Positions 37,093-52,165 of a stretch of DNA of 64,000 nt are shown piece by piece. This stretch comes from Solea solea (lineage: Eukaryota; Chordata; Actinopteri; Pleuronectiformes; Soleidae). The stretch is from NCBI RefSeq assembly GCF_958295425.1, contig NC_081139.1, forward strand, positions 22,015,888 to 22,079,887, written 5' to 3'. The notes beneath the pieces are model-generated. The model did not search any database and was not told the origin of the DNA. It saw nothing but the letters and a program-made list of their open reading frames with translations. Each line of letters starts with the position of its first letter. The first letter of the stretch is position 1. The translations under genes were made by a program, and so were the position numbers.

Positions 37093-39377
37093 ATATATAA
37101 ATAATGTGTATATGGAGACTGTGGTGTCATAGCTGCATTTGACAAATGATATCCCCTATAACTCACTATCTCTTCAGTAGTAATGTATATATAGATTCTG
37201 TTTACCTCAAATAGAGCATCAGTATTTCACATCACTTTACTTTGTCAGTAAAACAAACTGTTGCAAATAGAGATGTCATTTTAAAATCTTTACCCCACGT
37301 CTTCCACACAAACACATAGTGAGGTTTCTTCTCTTGGCTCCTGGTGAACCGTGAGCCGTCTGGGAAAAGTCCCACCTGCGGAGTGTCCTGGTCTGGATAC
37401 ACGGCCTGACCCTGCTGATACTGTTGTCCTGAGGAAGAACACAAATTAATCAGACATCAACAAAATAAAAGATGAGAGAATGCACATATACTGCATTCTC
37501 TTAATATGTACATAAGTTGCAAATAAGAATACATTATTTGTACTCAATAGTACATTACACTGAGGCATTAGAAAAAGAAGTCATTGTCATTGGTTGTGTT
37601 TTTAAACATGAATGAAAAAAGGGTTCTCTCCACACTCTTACCATTGATGGTGCAGTTCTGTGCCCAGACCACCTGCCCATTTGTGAGCACTGTCTGATTT
37701 GGTGGGAAATTTAGATTAATATTGAAGGTTGTCTTTGCTCCAGTCAGAGTAGGTGCATCATTTTTAACATCAAATGTTACTTCACCACCTGGGGGGGGGG
37801 GGAGATCAAGCTCAATTTAACATCTTTAGATGGATCTGTTGAGAAAAACAGCAGCATTTTTATCTTTAAGACTAAAGAGAGAGTTTGCTCACCGAACCAA
37901 CAGTTTCTGAACCTCGCGTCTCCATCTTTCCAGACAGGATACATCTTTGAGTTCCATGAGCGATAACGTGTGAACTGACTTCTCCGCTCTGTAAGGGATA
38001 TTACAAACTCTTCAGAAAAAATACCTATGACGTTCAACTCACATTATTCTCATCATCAATCAACACAATTATCAAGGTTTGGTATATGGTTTTGGTTGTG
38101 TGGCTGTCATTACATATATTATTTTTTGTATAGTATTTTCCAACTACATATTTTAGTAGAGTTGAAGCATATTGGTTCTTAAAAAGAGACATAATCTCTT
38201 TACGATATCAATGACAAAAGAGCTGATTTAAACGTGAGCGGCACCCTGTTGTTTGATGGGGGAGTCAGGAGTGCCAGGGGTTCTTAGCAGGGGGGGTCAC
38301 ATGACCTGCAATCTCCCTCAATCCCCTTCATGTGACTGTCAGCTGAGCAGCAGCATCAGTAATCCCGGCATGAGGAATGAGGGATTCCAGACTCAGTGGC
38401 TTTTTTTCTCACACTGTGTGAGTGTGTGTGTGTGTGTGTGTGTGCACGCTTTTATGTGTATCTTTTTGAGGACCAACAAATTTATAAACCGCCTCCGCGT
38501 ACGTCTATGAGGGTCCTCACTATGAATGTCTGTCTGTCTGTGTACTTGTATTTATTACCTTTTTAGACCTTTTTTGGCATAAACATTGACCCTGTCAGGA
38601 CCAGTAGTACTCATGGAGAGCAAAACCAGGTCCCTAATGAGGCAGAACCAAATTTAAAGGCTAATATTTGAATTGTGGTTAGGTTATGGTTAGAGTTAAG
38701 CATTAACTGGGTATAAAAGGTTAAGAATAACACTTTTGTTTAGGTTGTCCAAATGAATGGATGTCCTAAAAAGAATATTTTGTGTGAAAATGACAATAAA
38801 GTATCTTAAAATTAAATAAACTTTGAAGTAAAATGTATACAATTGTTATTAAAAACATGAATTACAATTCTGTTCTCCAAATGGTATCACTTACATATGG
38901 AAAAGTGGCATGAGAAATTATGTAATTGTGTGACACTGGCGTGTTAATGTTTGCTAATCTTCCCTGGGTTTAACAGAGTGTGAAGTGTGTCAGCGTGAAA
39001 TCAGCGTAAAATGACAGATCTGTCTGTTTACCTTTCAATTTTTGCACCACAAAAACAAACAAACAGACTTTGTTATTAAAGGGGAAAATACATTTGTTTC
39101 GCTAGACCGACTAAATTGGTTTTACATCTCATACAACAAATCGCTCAAAGTTAACAAGTCATTTAAATCGAATGAGAAAGTGAGAAAGAAATAGTTGATC
39201 TCTTTCAGTTGCAGAGTGTGGTGTAATACAGTTAATATTTGAGGTCCAGATAGTGCAGAATAAAAGAGAAGAAAAAGGTGACAAAATGTTTGTAATGAAA
39301 GAAGTTGAGATGTACTCACGAATTGCACTGGCTGATGTAAAGGCCAAAACCAGCAGCACCAGAGCCTGAGTCGTCAT
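33141..39377 (-). CDS. pmel: Premelanosome protein with Ala/Asp/Val-rich repeat domain
   Basis: Pmel is a melanosomal membrane glycoprotein whose lumenal fragment forms the amyloid fibrils on which melanin is laid down. Twelve phase-consistent exons give about 852 residues: 39377-39320, 37988-37893, 37788-37642, 37428-37294, 36578-36417, 36328-36044, 35955-34990, 34908-34753, 34626-34524, 34370-34165, 34075-33985, 33294-33141. In order: signal peptide (MTTQALVLLVLAFTSASA), N-terminal region with VFVWKTWG, PKD domain with SWDFGDSSGTLISR (about 200-294), repeat domain (about 295-616, one exon), a KR dibasic site (about 643-644) where human PMEL is cleaved by a furin-type convertase, cysteine-rich kringle-like region (DCMVYRYG onward), one membrane helix (about 781-801) and a tail ending SRPLLQGRLV. 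An in-frame ATG at 39470 would add 31 residues before the signal peptide. I cannot tell the teleost a and b copies apart. Confidence 0.95.
33700..33766 (+). mobile_element. Fragment of a LINE reverse-transcriptase ORF
   Basis: Reading plus from 33703 gives PITTGVQQGSIPGPFLFL, a degraded form of the GVPQGSILGPLLF motif of non-LTR reverse transcriptases. The match is short and lies in the last pmel intron, antisense to pmel. No other part of the ORF is recognisable. Confidence 0.65.
34990..35955 (-). repeat. pmel: Coding tandem repeat: pmel RPT domain
   Basis: This 966-base exon encodes about 322 residues dominated by A, D, V and E. In its core (about 35130-35470) units such as AVDAVDTA and AVDAAA recur, built from GTTGAT, GCT and ACT codons. 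The DNA is a degenerate trinucleotide-based minisatellite (CAGCAG/CATCAA on the plus strand), which leaves several other frames open as well. The human RPT region is instead rich in Pro, Ser, Thr and Glu. Confidence 0.9.
37037..37088. repeat. (TA)n microsatellite in pmel intron 4
   Basis: About 26 TA units between exons 37428-37294 and 36578-36417, flanked by further AT-rich sequence. Confidence 0.95.
37791..37802 (-). other. pmel: Twelve-base poly-C run directly before pmel exon 3 acceptor
   Basis: On the minus strand 12 C residues directly precede the acceptor AG of the exon that starts at 37788. The acceptor pyrimidine tract is therefore a homopolymer, unlike the mixed T/C tracts of the neighbouring exons. 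Confidence 0.85.
38295..38345. promoter_or_regulatory. Paired inverse M-boxes in pmel intron 1
   Basis: TCACATGA (38297-38304) sits inside the 12-bp palindrome GGTCACATGACC (38295-38306). Its exact reverse complement TCATGTGA lies at 38328-38335, followed by a CAGCTG E-box at 38340-38345. TCATGTGA is the preferred MITF/TFE site, and PMEL is an established MITF target. Enhancer function here is inference. Confidence 0.55.
38415..38444. repeat. (TG)n microsatellite
   Basis: TG-rich run of about 14 units with one interruption, in pmel intron 1 just downstream of the M-box cluster. Confidence 0.9.
38521..38740 (+). repeat. Dispersed teleost repeat (TTAGACC...GGCATAAACA...AGGACCAGTAG)
   Basis: CTTGTATTTATTACCTTTTT, TTTGGCATAAACATTGACC, TGTCAGGACCAGTAG and GGTTAGGTTATGGTTAGAG occur in the order of a common percomorph repeat. 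A shorter relative lies at about 27630-27715. Confidence 0.6.
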
Positions 39378-39681
39378 CCTGATTGTGTTTGTGTCTGAGC
39401 CCCGATCCTCACCCGGCAGTCCTGAGCCCCAACACAGCCCCAGAGAGAGATTTAACAAATATCTCCCCACTCTCTTTAAGAGGGCCTTGGACCTGAATTA
39501 CCATAAACGTTCTTCTCACCTCTGACATCATTGTGAGTCTGTAAAACTGGCACCTCCCACTTTAAGAACACATCTAAGTGCTGTTGTTTTGAGGAAACAC
39601 AACAGTTGTTTTCATTCATAACCTTTGCGATCATTTAAAATGTACATTATTACGAGAGTTAATGATATATTCTTTGTTTGT

Positions 39682-39688
39682 TCATGTG
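39682..39688. promoter_or_regulatory. M-box-like site upstream of pmel
   Basis: TCATGTG about 305 bases upstream of the pmel start codon, in the position expected for a proximal MITF site. It is a single 7-base match, so chance is possible. Confidence 0.3.
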
Positions 39689-40440
39689 TATACATGCTTT
39701 TACTCTGTTTCATTTTGAAAATGTCATTCTCTGATTGTGATGTTGCACGTCCTACACTAATACAAAAAGGAAGATCATCTGCTCACTTGTATGTGAGTGT
39801 GGTGAGAACTGTGTTGGAGCTTAGCCGGAGTCATGCCGGTGTTTGACGTGTGACCTTGCAGCTATGTGAGCACGGGCATCACAAGATGAGTGTGTGGACT
39901 GCAAATCAATGGCGTCCTTTTATTTCCCCAGCCATTTGTCCACATCCTGCTGTCCACCTCGGGCTGCTGCAGCTCTAAGAATCTGTGCTCGCAGCGACGC
40001 AGACACACCCATGCTCTGTTTGTGACATACATCCTCCTCAATAATCCACTTTCATCGCCATCAGGATGGCAACACAAGGGGAATGGGCTGATTCATTATG
40101 GAAGTGATTAATAAACTCAAATCAATTTCCACTTAGAACATCTATGCTACATAAAATATAAAAACAATAAAATCATTATTTTCAAAAGCTACATTTGTCT
40201 ACCTGCAAATGAAAAAGAATTGTAGTTTAACTCATACAGGATAAAGATGAAATAATATTGCAAAGTTCTATCTCCCTTTTGATCTGATATGATTTTATAT
40301 TTATTATGGATTCTTTTTCATAATCTGGGTTATTTATGTATTTATTTTTGTCTGTCTTTCGTTTTATTTCAATATGTTTTAATGTCTACCATTAGCTTGC
40401 ATTTATCTGCACCTACTCCTGGTAGACATTTCTGCTCTTC

Positions 40441-40550
40441 CTTTACAAATGTTCTTTTTCTGCCAATGATATTGCTACAAAAAACATGCTAAAAAAACCC
40501 ACCTTTAAAAATGTTATTTTTCTGCCAATAACATTGCTAAAAAAAATATG
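40441..40550. repeat. Two-copy tandem duplication, about 62-bp period
   Basis: CTTTACAAATGTTCTTTTTC with TGCCAATGATATTGCTAC (40441-40478) recurs, slightly changed, from 40503 with TGCCAATAACATTGCTA, followed in both by an A-rich run and ATATG or ACATG. Confidence 0.8.
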
Positions 40551-42308
40551 GAATAACTGCTTTTTAAATTTATATATTTAAATGAATGTGTATGTTTTGC
40601 CAGCAAGTCTAGTTTTGATGAAACATCCCCACATGTGGCAACGTGCACAGATAACATCGATAAATCCTGAAACAAGATATCACTGATACATGAGGATTAA
40701 TTATTAATGTTAATCTGATTCTGAGTGTAATCATTCTCAGAAGTCATGAGCTATAAAAATGCAAAATGTAAAAGCAAAGTTTGTTATAAAGTTTATTATA
40801 CGAAAAAAAACGATGTCTGTTATTGTTGTAGACTGTTCAGACAATTTAATAATTATTACATTAATATAAAAGTTTTTCATGATATTCATTTACTATAGAT
40901 GATGAAAATATTCCTAACAAAGGTTATTCTAATGAAAAACGTTTTTGAGGAGCAAAATATACATTTATGAGGACTAAATTTCTCACTATGGCTTTTATTA
41001 TTCACAGGGGTTTTTTTTATATTTAATGTATTATTTCTTTAATTTTCTTTTCTTTTGAAGCCCCCCTCATTTATTTATTTTACTCTGGTAACTGCCTTGG
41101 TATTAAAAAAAACAAAACCAAGGTGCACAAAGGTCTCGATAGATGATTAAGAACTAAATAAAGGGGAAAACAGGAGAAAACTCTTTACTCCAGACTTGGT
41201 CATTATGAGCTGTGTTCTTACACAGACTCGTGCTTTCCTCACTGTTGTCTCATGTCTGTGGGACTGTTCACACGGCACTACATGTGACCTCTCATGTGCT
41301 TACAGCAAAGTTCAGGGGGAAATAAATCCATCCCACAGAGCACCTGATTTAACATGCCGCAAATAGTTTGCCGTTAGCTTCTTTCTTCATTAGTTTCCAC
41401 TGTACAGCATCTAAGCAGCATTATTCTTGCAGTCCGGAGACATTTTGAGGACTTTTACTTTTCACTTTGCAGGAATATTCCTGGGTATATTTCGACAGCA
41501 AACAATTCAATTCAAATTGTGCAATACAATGATTTAACATCGTGCCACAGTTGAGTTTAGGTCTAAACATTATATAAACAGCCTCTTCCTGACCTGCAGT
41601 CTCACATGCTTAGAGTCGCTCTGTTTTTCAGCACCAACTCACATAACATTTGGGATTGTGTTCTATGGCTGAATAAAAGTACGATCAATAGAACCATCTG
41701 AATTGTAAAAAGCCACCTAACGATCAGACCAGACAGTCAAATAAGTTCACAAATACAGCAACAACAACACTAAAAGTTGATGATTTCACGTGGTTTGGTC
41801 CTAATTCCTTCTGGGTTTTTTTTGCCTCATTACCACAAACACAACTGAAAAATTAGACAAAAGAATGTTAAATTACTTTCATCAGGAGACTTTTAACAGG
41901 TCGCCAGAGTACTGATTAAAAATGTCCATGTACAAATCTGTGAATAACCAGCTTTTACATACTAGTATAGCCAGAACAACCACTGTAAAAGTAGACAAAG
42001 CTTTCAAGGAAAGGAATGTCACTCCCATCCAGCCACAGTAACGTTTGAGCTCACTCACAGAGGAACTTCACTTAAGCCTCTGGGCTTTGGTCATGTGTTA
42101 ATGCCTCCATGTTGAGTCACCTCAACAGATACTGTTCTAATGGACACTCGATGGCTAATGTCGAAAGCCGGGTCCCTAACGTATTGATTGAACTTTTCCA
42201 AAATCCTAACCAACCCTGTTAAGTGTCACTTCCAGGTCTCCTAATTGTTCCTTGGAAACAGTTGATAATGATATTGGATGTATGTTTAGGGTCATTGTGC
42301 TGCAATCA

Positions 42309-42690
42309 GGAGTGGGCAGTATTTCTGATGCATGTATTTAAGATACGCATTTAAAATACAAGACATTAGTTTGTAATTTGTATTTTCTATTTAAATATTT
42401 TATTCAGCTTCATATTTGTAGCAAAATTCACCACTGTTCTCACAGAAGAGTGACAACCCCATACCCCATATTGACTGCAATAACACAATATTTACATTTT
42501 ACATTATGTATAAATATAGCCACCTCAAATTAATTCTCCCCTTTTGGTTAGAGTCAGATTCAGGAAGTACTTTATATTTGGAAAATACAAAAATGCAGTG
42601 TTTTATTTTGATACATGTTTAGTTTTTAATTCATTTTTAGTTGGATATTTGGTATTTTATTTTAAAATACATTTTGATGTATTTTTCCCA
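42309..42690. mobile_element. MITE-like element with GTGGGCAGTATTT end
   Basis: The left end GAGTGGGCAGTATTTCTGAT is followed by GCATGTATTTAAGATACG. Towards the right, TTTTAAAATACATTTTGATG and TATTTTTCCCATGAATG form a rough inverted match. This resembles a frequent teleost hAT-type MITE; the ends are diverged and no target duplication was found. Confidence 0.4.
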
Positions 42691-44519
42691 TGAATGTCAG
42701 ACAACTCCCTGACACTGATACTGCATGATGGATAAATATCTGCCACCATGCTTCACTGTTGCCTGCACAGACTGTCATTATTTTACTTTCCTCCTGCCCT
42801 TCAACTAATAAACTGCCTGCAGCCCAGAGCACCTGCTGCCATTTTTCTGCACCCCAGTTCTTATGTTTTCTTGAATTTATATCTGTGAAATCATTCCTAA
42901 TTTACAGCATTTTTCACACTTGCTACAACTTTTGCACAGTAGTGAATATAACAAAGGCACAGACTGTATCATATAACTGCTATGCCACCAGCTCAATTCC
43001 TGCTGGGGGCCCTGGTTGTATGTTCTACTAAAGGGGGGAAACAGGAGCTTTGATTGAGGCCCTGCAGCTCACTTACGCCTGGAGGCTTTGTAACTGAATA
43101 ATCTGGATGTGACCCTGGAGGAACACTAGGGCACTTACAGGGTGCTGGTGGGTAGTGAGAGGTTGGGGGGGAGCAGGAGGAAAACATGTGGAATAAGAAT
43201 TGTATTTGAATACACTATTTAAATTCCAATACACTATCTATCTAATTTAAATGAACTATTTATATGTATCATTTACATATATCCTCTACAACCTTGGTTC
43301 TCAAACTGTGGTGCATGGGTGTGTGATCGTAGTGGAGCTGAGGACTTTTGACTGGATTGCGTAGAAAATGAAACAAATAACAATGTAATAATAATATGTT
43401 TAAATAATGAATCTCACTCCATCTTAATCTAATTTCACTAAACCAGTGTTTGAAGTATAAGAATAAATCTGCCTCCTGTGTAAAGTCTGTAGCTGACTTG
43501 GCTCGACCTATTTACACCGCTGTATTTTAACATTGGTAATAACGGTGTTACTTTGAGAGCTCAGTATGTTCTCAGGTGATGAAAAGTTTGAGAACCACAA
43601 CATTTACACTGTAAATATTAAGGTCATACTGTAATCTACACATTATTATCTTAATATTTGATATTTCTGTATATCATATATCTTGTATATTCATAGATGT
43701 TAAAATGTTTATTATTTAATGTCAAGAAGGGGTATATGGCTTGATACGTTTATAATGCTCTCACACTCCTATATAGGACACATGGAGCAATGGAGTTGAG
43801 AATTGTTATTTTGATGTGACGTTTTAACATTTCTTTATGTTATTGATAGTTCTGGCCCTTTATTTATATATTTTTACTACTTTAATTTGTCTGAATTAAT
43901 TTATTTATGAATTCCTTCAATCTGGTTTATTGCATGAGTGTGTGAACTAACAACATTATTTTTTGTTTTCTACGGGGACTTGACAGAAATCTCACACTGA
44001 CTGCACAACCTCACTTTCTTTCACTAGAGGGAGCAGCAGTCATTCCCCTCCATCATCTGCAGTAGATAGTGAAAGCATCAATTTACTGCTTTAATTTGAC
44101 CTCTAATATTTCACAAAATTATGTTTTTTTCCTCATTAATGGACATTTTCTGTTTGTTTGTTTGTTAGTTATTTCTTTTGTTTTTATTTCATTCATTGTT
44201 TTTGAAAATATTACTATTTCTTTCCTCTTTCCTTTACATTACATTACTTTCCTGTTAATCACTTATACATTATACATACCACATTGAATGCAAAATATGT
44301 AAGCAGAAGCAAAAACACACAAACATAACTCAAACACATGTAAACAAACCAACAAACAAAAGAGAAACACAACATATTACCCCAAATGACTGCCCAAACT
44401 AACATTTTTAACTACATGAACACATTTTATATCCATTGTTTAATTATTATGTGATTATATGTGCTAATTTTTAAATGCTTAATTATTCTCTTTGTTCAGC
44501 AGCTACATAATAGTTTTTT

Positions 44520-45170
44520 TCTTCATAAATAAACGTCCGCCGTTGACGTAAAACGTCATCGTCACTTGACCATGTGACTTGTGAGGGCTGTTTGTTTGAA
44601 TCCTGCGCATACGCCGATATACCGCGACTCCGTCTCCCGACTCGCGCTCATTAACTTTGAAACCACTGACATTCTGTTTGAAAAACATTTCACTGACTCT
44701 TTGTTGTCACGTTTATTAAAACAGTGATTCTCTCAGAGGACGCCTGTGATGAAGCGATTATAAGAATTCAGAAGTTCCGTCCGGCTCCAGTAGTTGGTGT
44801 GTCTTGAACACAGAATCAAGCGCTCCCTTGGTAAGGCGGGAAACACTGCTCTGCTGGTTGGTTCAGTGTTTTCCAACCGAGGAGCAACCGCCGCGCTAAT
44901 CTACACTGGAAACAAGTGCAAACATTAACTAATGAGCCTTTCCACGGCTTTTAGGGTCTTCAGTCTGACTCTGACCAAAGAAACAAGTCTCTTCCCAGGC
45001 TGTGGAGAGTCCGGAGCGCCTAAACCAGCCCAGAGGAGCGGTTAATTTTATGTCTGTCCACGCTCTGATCGTTAACGTTTGCCTCCGTAGCCACCGAGCG
45101 GCTGTTAGCTCCGACACAAAGAGGAGCGTGTTGCTAACTAGATAAAGCAAAAGTTATCCAAGAAGAAACT
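44520..45170 (+). promoter_or_regulatory. cdk2: cdk2 promoter region and 5' UTR
   Basis: CpG density rises from about 44530 to the cdk2 start. Visible sites are TGACGT-AAA-ACGTCA (44544-44558, an inverted pair of CRE half-sites), an M-box-like CATGTGAC (44571-44578) and a perfect E2F site (GCGGGAAA, 44836-44843, complement TTTCCCGC). E2F control would fit a cell-cycle kinase; mammalian CDK2 is also reported to respond to MITF in melanocytes. The transcription start was not determined. Confidence 0.55.
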
Positions 45171-48858
<3,688 letters not shown>

Positions 48859-49215
48859 GTCGAGCCAAACATCAGGCCATTTTCATGCCAAATGTATGTA
48901 AACAAAGGACCCCAGCTGCCATTCAGGGTCACACATGGAGCAGTGGACACTACAGGACAAGTTGGATTAAATGGATATTTGATAACACTGAAAATCAGCT
49001 TTCTATCAAAAAAAGAAAAAGGCTTGTTCTTTCCAGCTATTTGTGGTGTACTTATGAATATCTAACTAATTTTCATATTCACAAGTTTGCATATTATGTG
49101 CAGTTGCCATTTTTGATGTAAATGTTATTTGTTATTCCGATGGTGCTTTGACCAAGTGTAGGTCAGGATACTCTAGTCAGATGCCATTAATTTACTCAAA
49201 TAGCCCAGAAGTTAG

Positions 49216-49221
49216 AATAAA
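49216..49221 (+). terminator. Candidate cdk2 polyadenylation signal
   Basis: AATAAA about 360 bases after the cdk2 stop codon. Another AATAAA near 49663 could be used alternatively. Confidence 0.45.
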
Positions 49222-50214
49222 ATATTATACATTTGTGGGATAGTGCAAAAAAAAAGTCAAATGCTTTGTAAGACTGAGCAGCAGCTGAATGACTGGTGAG
49301 GCGACAACACATCGTCAGCTGATGTAAAACAGTTGTTGCTAGAAACACCAGATTGAAACTGTTATTTGATTTTTCTTGAAGTTCATTTTAAATATTGGAT
49401 CCAAAGTATCCTGAAGTGACTTTGAAAAGCTGCACATTTGGTTGGCTACACAAATGCTTGATGGTCGTTCAGGTTTTCTGTCAGAATAACTTGGTAAACT
49501 GAGGTTCTCAGCATTGTACATAAAAACAAGTACAGTTGTAATATTCAAACGTTCCTGTTGAAATTTAGATTTTACAGAATTTATTATGCTGTTGCATTTT
49601 TCTTATCCCAGATTTTATCGGAGGTTAATGAACTGTTTCTTTTATTTACAGTTTACAGAAAAAAATAAACTTGTTCACATAAATAACTCTGGTGATCTTT
49701 GGCCTAGAAACTTCCACTGCGGTCAGATGGTTCATTTGAAAGGAATTCTGGAGCCAAATCAAACAATTATGTCAAATACCAGAGTCAAACATTGTTTTGC
49801 CTCATTAAATCAAATTACTGCAACACTTTGTTAACGTTTGACTCAACAAATACTAAGGTCAGTGGGTATTTCTTCACACACACAGTAAGACGGTTAACCT
49901 GGTTTGTTTTTAGAATAGGTAGTGTTAGGTGTAATATTGAGACCAGACTGAGGTTTATGTTGACTATGAACTGTAGATGTGTTCTCATCAAATCATATGA
50001 AGAAAAACATGTCTTAAGCATGGCATTTAGATATTACACACAAAGGCAGGGGTTTAAAGTCATAAATCTAAAGCAGGAAAAAGGGTTTCAGTGTTTGAAA
50101 AAGTAATCTGTATTTAATACTGCCTTGTAAATGTATAGGGACAATAAGCTTATGTTTAATGGTCTGTATTTATATAGTTTTTTTATTCTTCACCACTGAC
50201 ATCTGCATTACATT

Positions 50215-50345
50215 ACAGTTTATGCCATTTCACAAGGGTCATATTTTGTCAGGATCAAAATGTAGACTAGTACAGCCAGGTATTAAACCCACAATTTTCT
50301 GGTTTAAGGATGACCTCTACCACTGCACAGCTGCCCAATATGGAT
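50215..50345 (-). mobile_element. tRNA-derived SINE remnant
   Basis: On the minus strand GGGCAGCTGTGCAGTGGTAG resembles a tRNA box A region. It is followed by ACCAGAAAATTGTGG, a degraded box B (GGTTTAATACC), and CTGTACTAGTCTACATTTTG. This order is that of a very common fish tRNA-related SINE. The copy is truncated and diverged. Confidence 0.7.
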
Positions 50346-52079
50346 CATGAAAATAATAATAAATAATAATGATCTGTCTTTTATGAGAGCATACTGCATG
50401 TATGTTAAGGAACTCTGCTTATTGGCTCATTTTGAGCTAGTCACAGCTTAAATCTCAGCACAGGGCAGTTGTTGACGTCAAACTTGTGTGTATTTGGTGA
50501 TAATGTTTTCCACACATGTTAACCTTGTAATCTGATAATGTAGTATGTTTTCTTTTTATCATAAGAGCGGTGAGTCTGCCAACTCACTCACAGAGAGAGA
50601 GAAACACTCAGGAACACCAGTGAGAAGTGGAGCTGCTCGTAGAGTTATGGAAGGAAACAAAGTCAGCCAGTTGTCTGCTCCAATTCAATATCAGCAGGTA
50701 ACCAAATAGTTATACAAGCGTTATTATTATTGTTATTATTATTTATTAGTCACACTATATGTAGGCGTCATGTCAAACAATACATATGTTCATTTTTTAA
50801 AACCACAGTGAAATAAAAAAAGAATATAAAATCTTAATTGTACAAATCCTAGTGGCTTTAACGTTTGTTTAGTTTGCATTTCATGTTTTACTGCGATAAA
50901 AAATACAATTTTATTATAAAGAAAATGTATATAGTGTTTTGGTGATTTTCATTTACACTACAAAATACATATGTTTGACGAGTGGGGCACATACACGTAC
51001 AGCATAATAACAGAAATATACATTAGTGCTAGCCAGCTAGCTGTAAGTTAGCTGTAGTGATAAAAATGACAACACCATGGATATTTTGATGATAGTTGTT
51101 AGTATTAAACTCAAAGTCAAACACTGGCAAGTTTTTAACTTGTAAATAAATAAAGCTGCAAGGAAAGTGTGTGTTTTTGAAGCTACAAAGGTTTGCTTCC
51201 TATTATATATAATAGTATTATATATAATATACTGTATAAACTGACTTGTTTCACAAGAGTGAAAACTTGATTTCGACTTGATGTTGTTACTTAGGGTCTG
51301 AGCACATGACCAGTGAGGAAAAATATGCTCATCTGAACTGATTTACATGGAAATTATAAATCAGAGCACAAATACAGCTCGACTTCCCAGATTACAGTTG
51401 ACTCATTGTGCCTTTACTGCACACAAGTGACAGGCATAGTATATGTATATAAGTATATGACGGAAAGATTTTGTGAGGTTATGGTAAATAGTTAGATGTA
51501 TAAAATATACTGTAAAGCTTTTGGTATATGAATGAGAAAGAACAAAAGCACTTAAAAAACAGACAGTAGCGGTCATGAGATCATGTACAGTAAACCCATT
51601 CAAGTTGACCCATCGGTAGACAAAACCGATGGTTAAGATGGAGGTGCAGTGCAGTGTACTTAGAAATGTAACCCTCGTGCAACCTTTTTTTTTTTGATAA
51701 TTTTGTCTGTGTTAATGGTATGAAATTTGCATTGATTTGTATGTGATGGTTTCAAATGTTTCTTCTGTTCCTATAATATGTCTATAATACCCTGTGTAAA
51801 ACAAACAGTTACATTCTTCACCTTAGGTACGAAAAGTGTCAGCATTGAAACCCATTATAAACTCATTTTATCCCTCGTCATTGCAGCATGAATAATACTT
51901 TCCATGTCTTTATGCTTCTATCCTGAGATCATGGCCTCAACTGTTCATCATCATTTTGGCCCAATTTTCATAATTTCCCTGGTAATCCAGCAGGTGGTGG
52001 TGCTAAATTATAAATGGCCAGTAGAAGCCTATTCATTGATCAGGACTGATGTGTTACCAAAAAACCAAAACGAATTTGC

Positions 52080-52165
52080 ATAAGAAGGGATAGGACAAGA
52101 TGGATGCAGATGATCTGCTGTGGTGACCCCTAAAGGGAGAAGCCGTAAGAATAAGAAGATACAAA
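52080..52165 (+). repeat. SINE-like 3' end (CTGTGGTGACCCCTAAAGGGA)
   Basis: CAGATGATCTGCTGTGGTGA, CCCCTAAAGGGAGAAGCCG and AAGAATAAGAAGA match the 3' end of the element at 60540-60600, a widespread fish repeat tail. Confidence 0.65.

Larger units (their letters stand above)
39480..44510. other. Intergenic region between pmel and cdk2
   Basis: About 5 kb of AT-rich DNA between two divergent genes, without a supportable gene. It contains a 2-copy tandem duplication (40441-40550) and a MITE-like element (about 42309-42690). Short ORFs are unsupported. Confidence 0.6.

Noticed and set aside
42950..43090. Possible tRNA-derived SINE (GCTCAATTCCTGCTGGGGG)
   Set aside because: Only a weak box-B-like match, with no convincing box A or tail.
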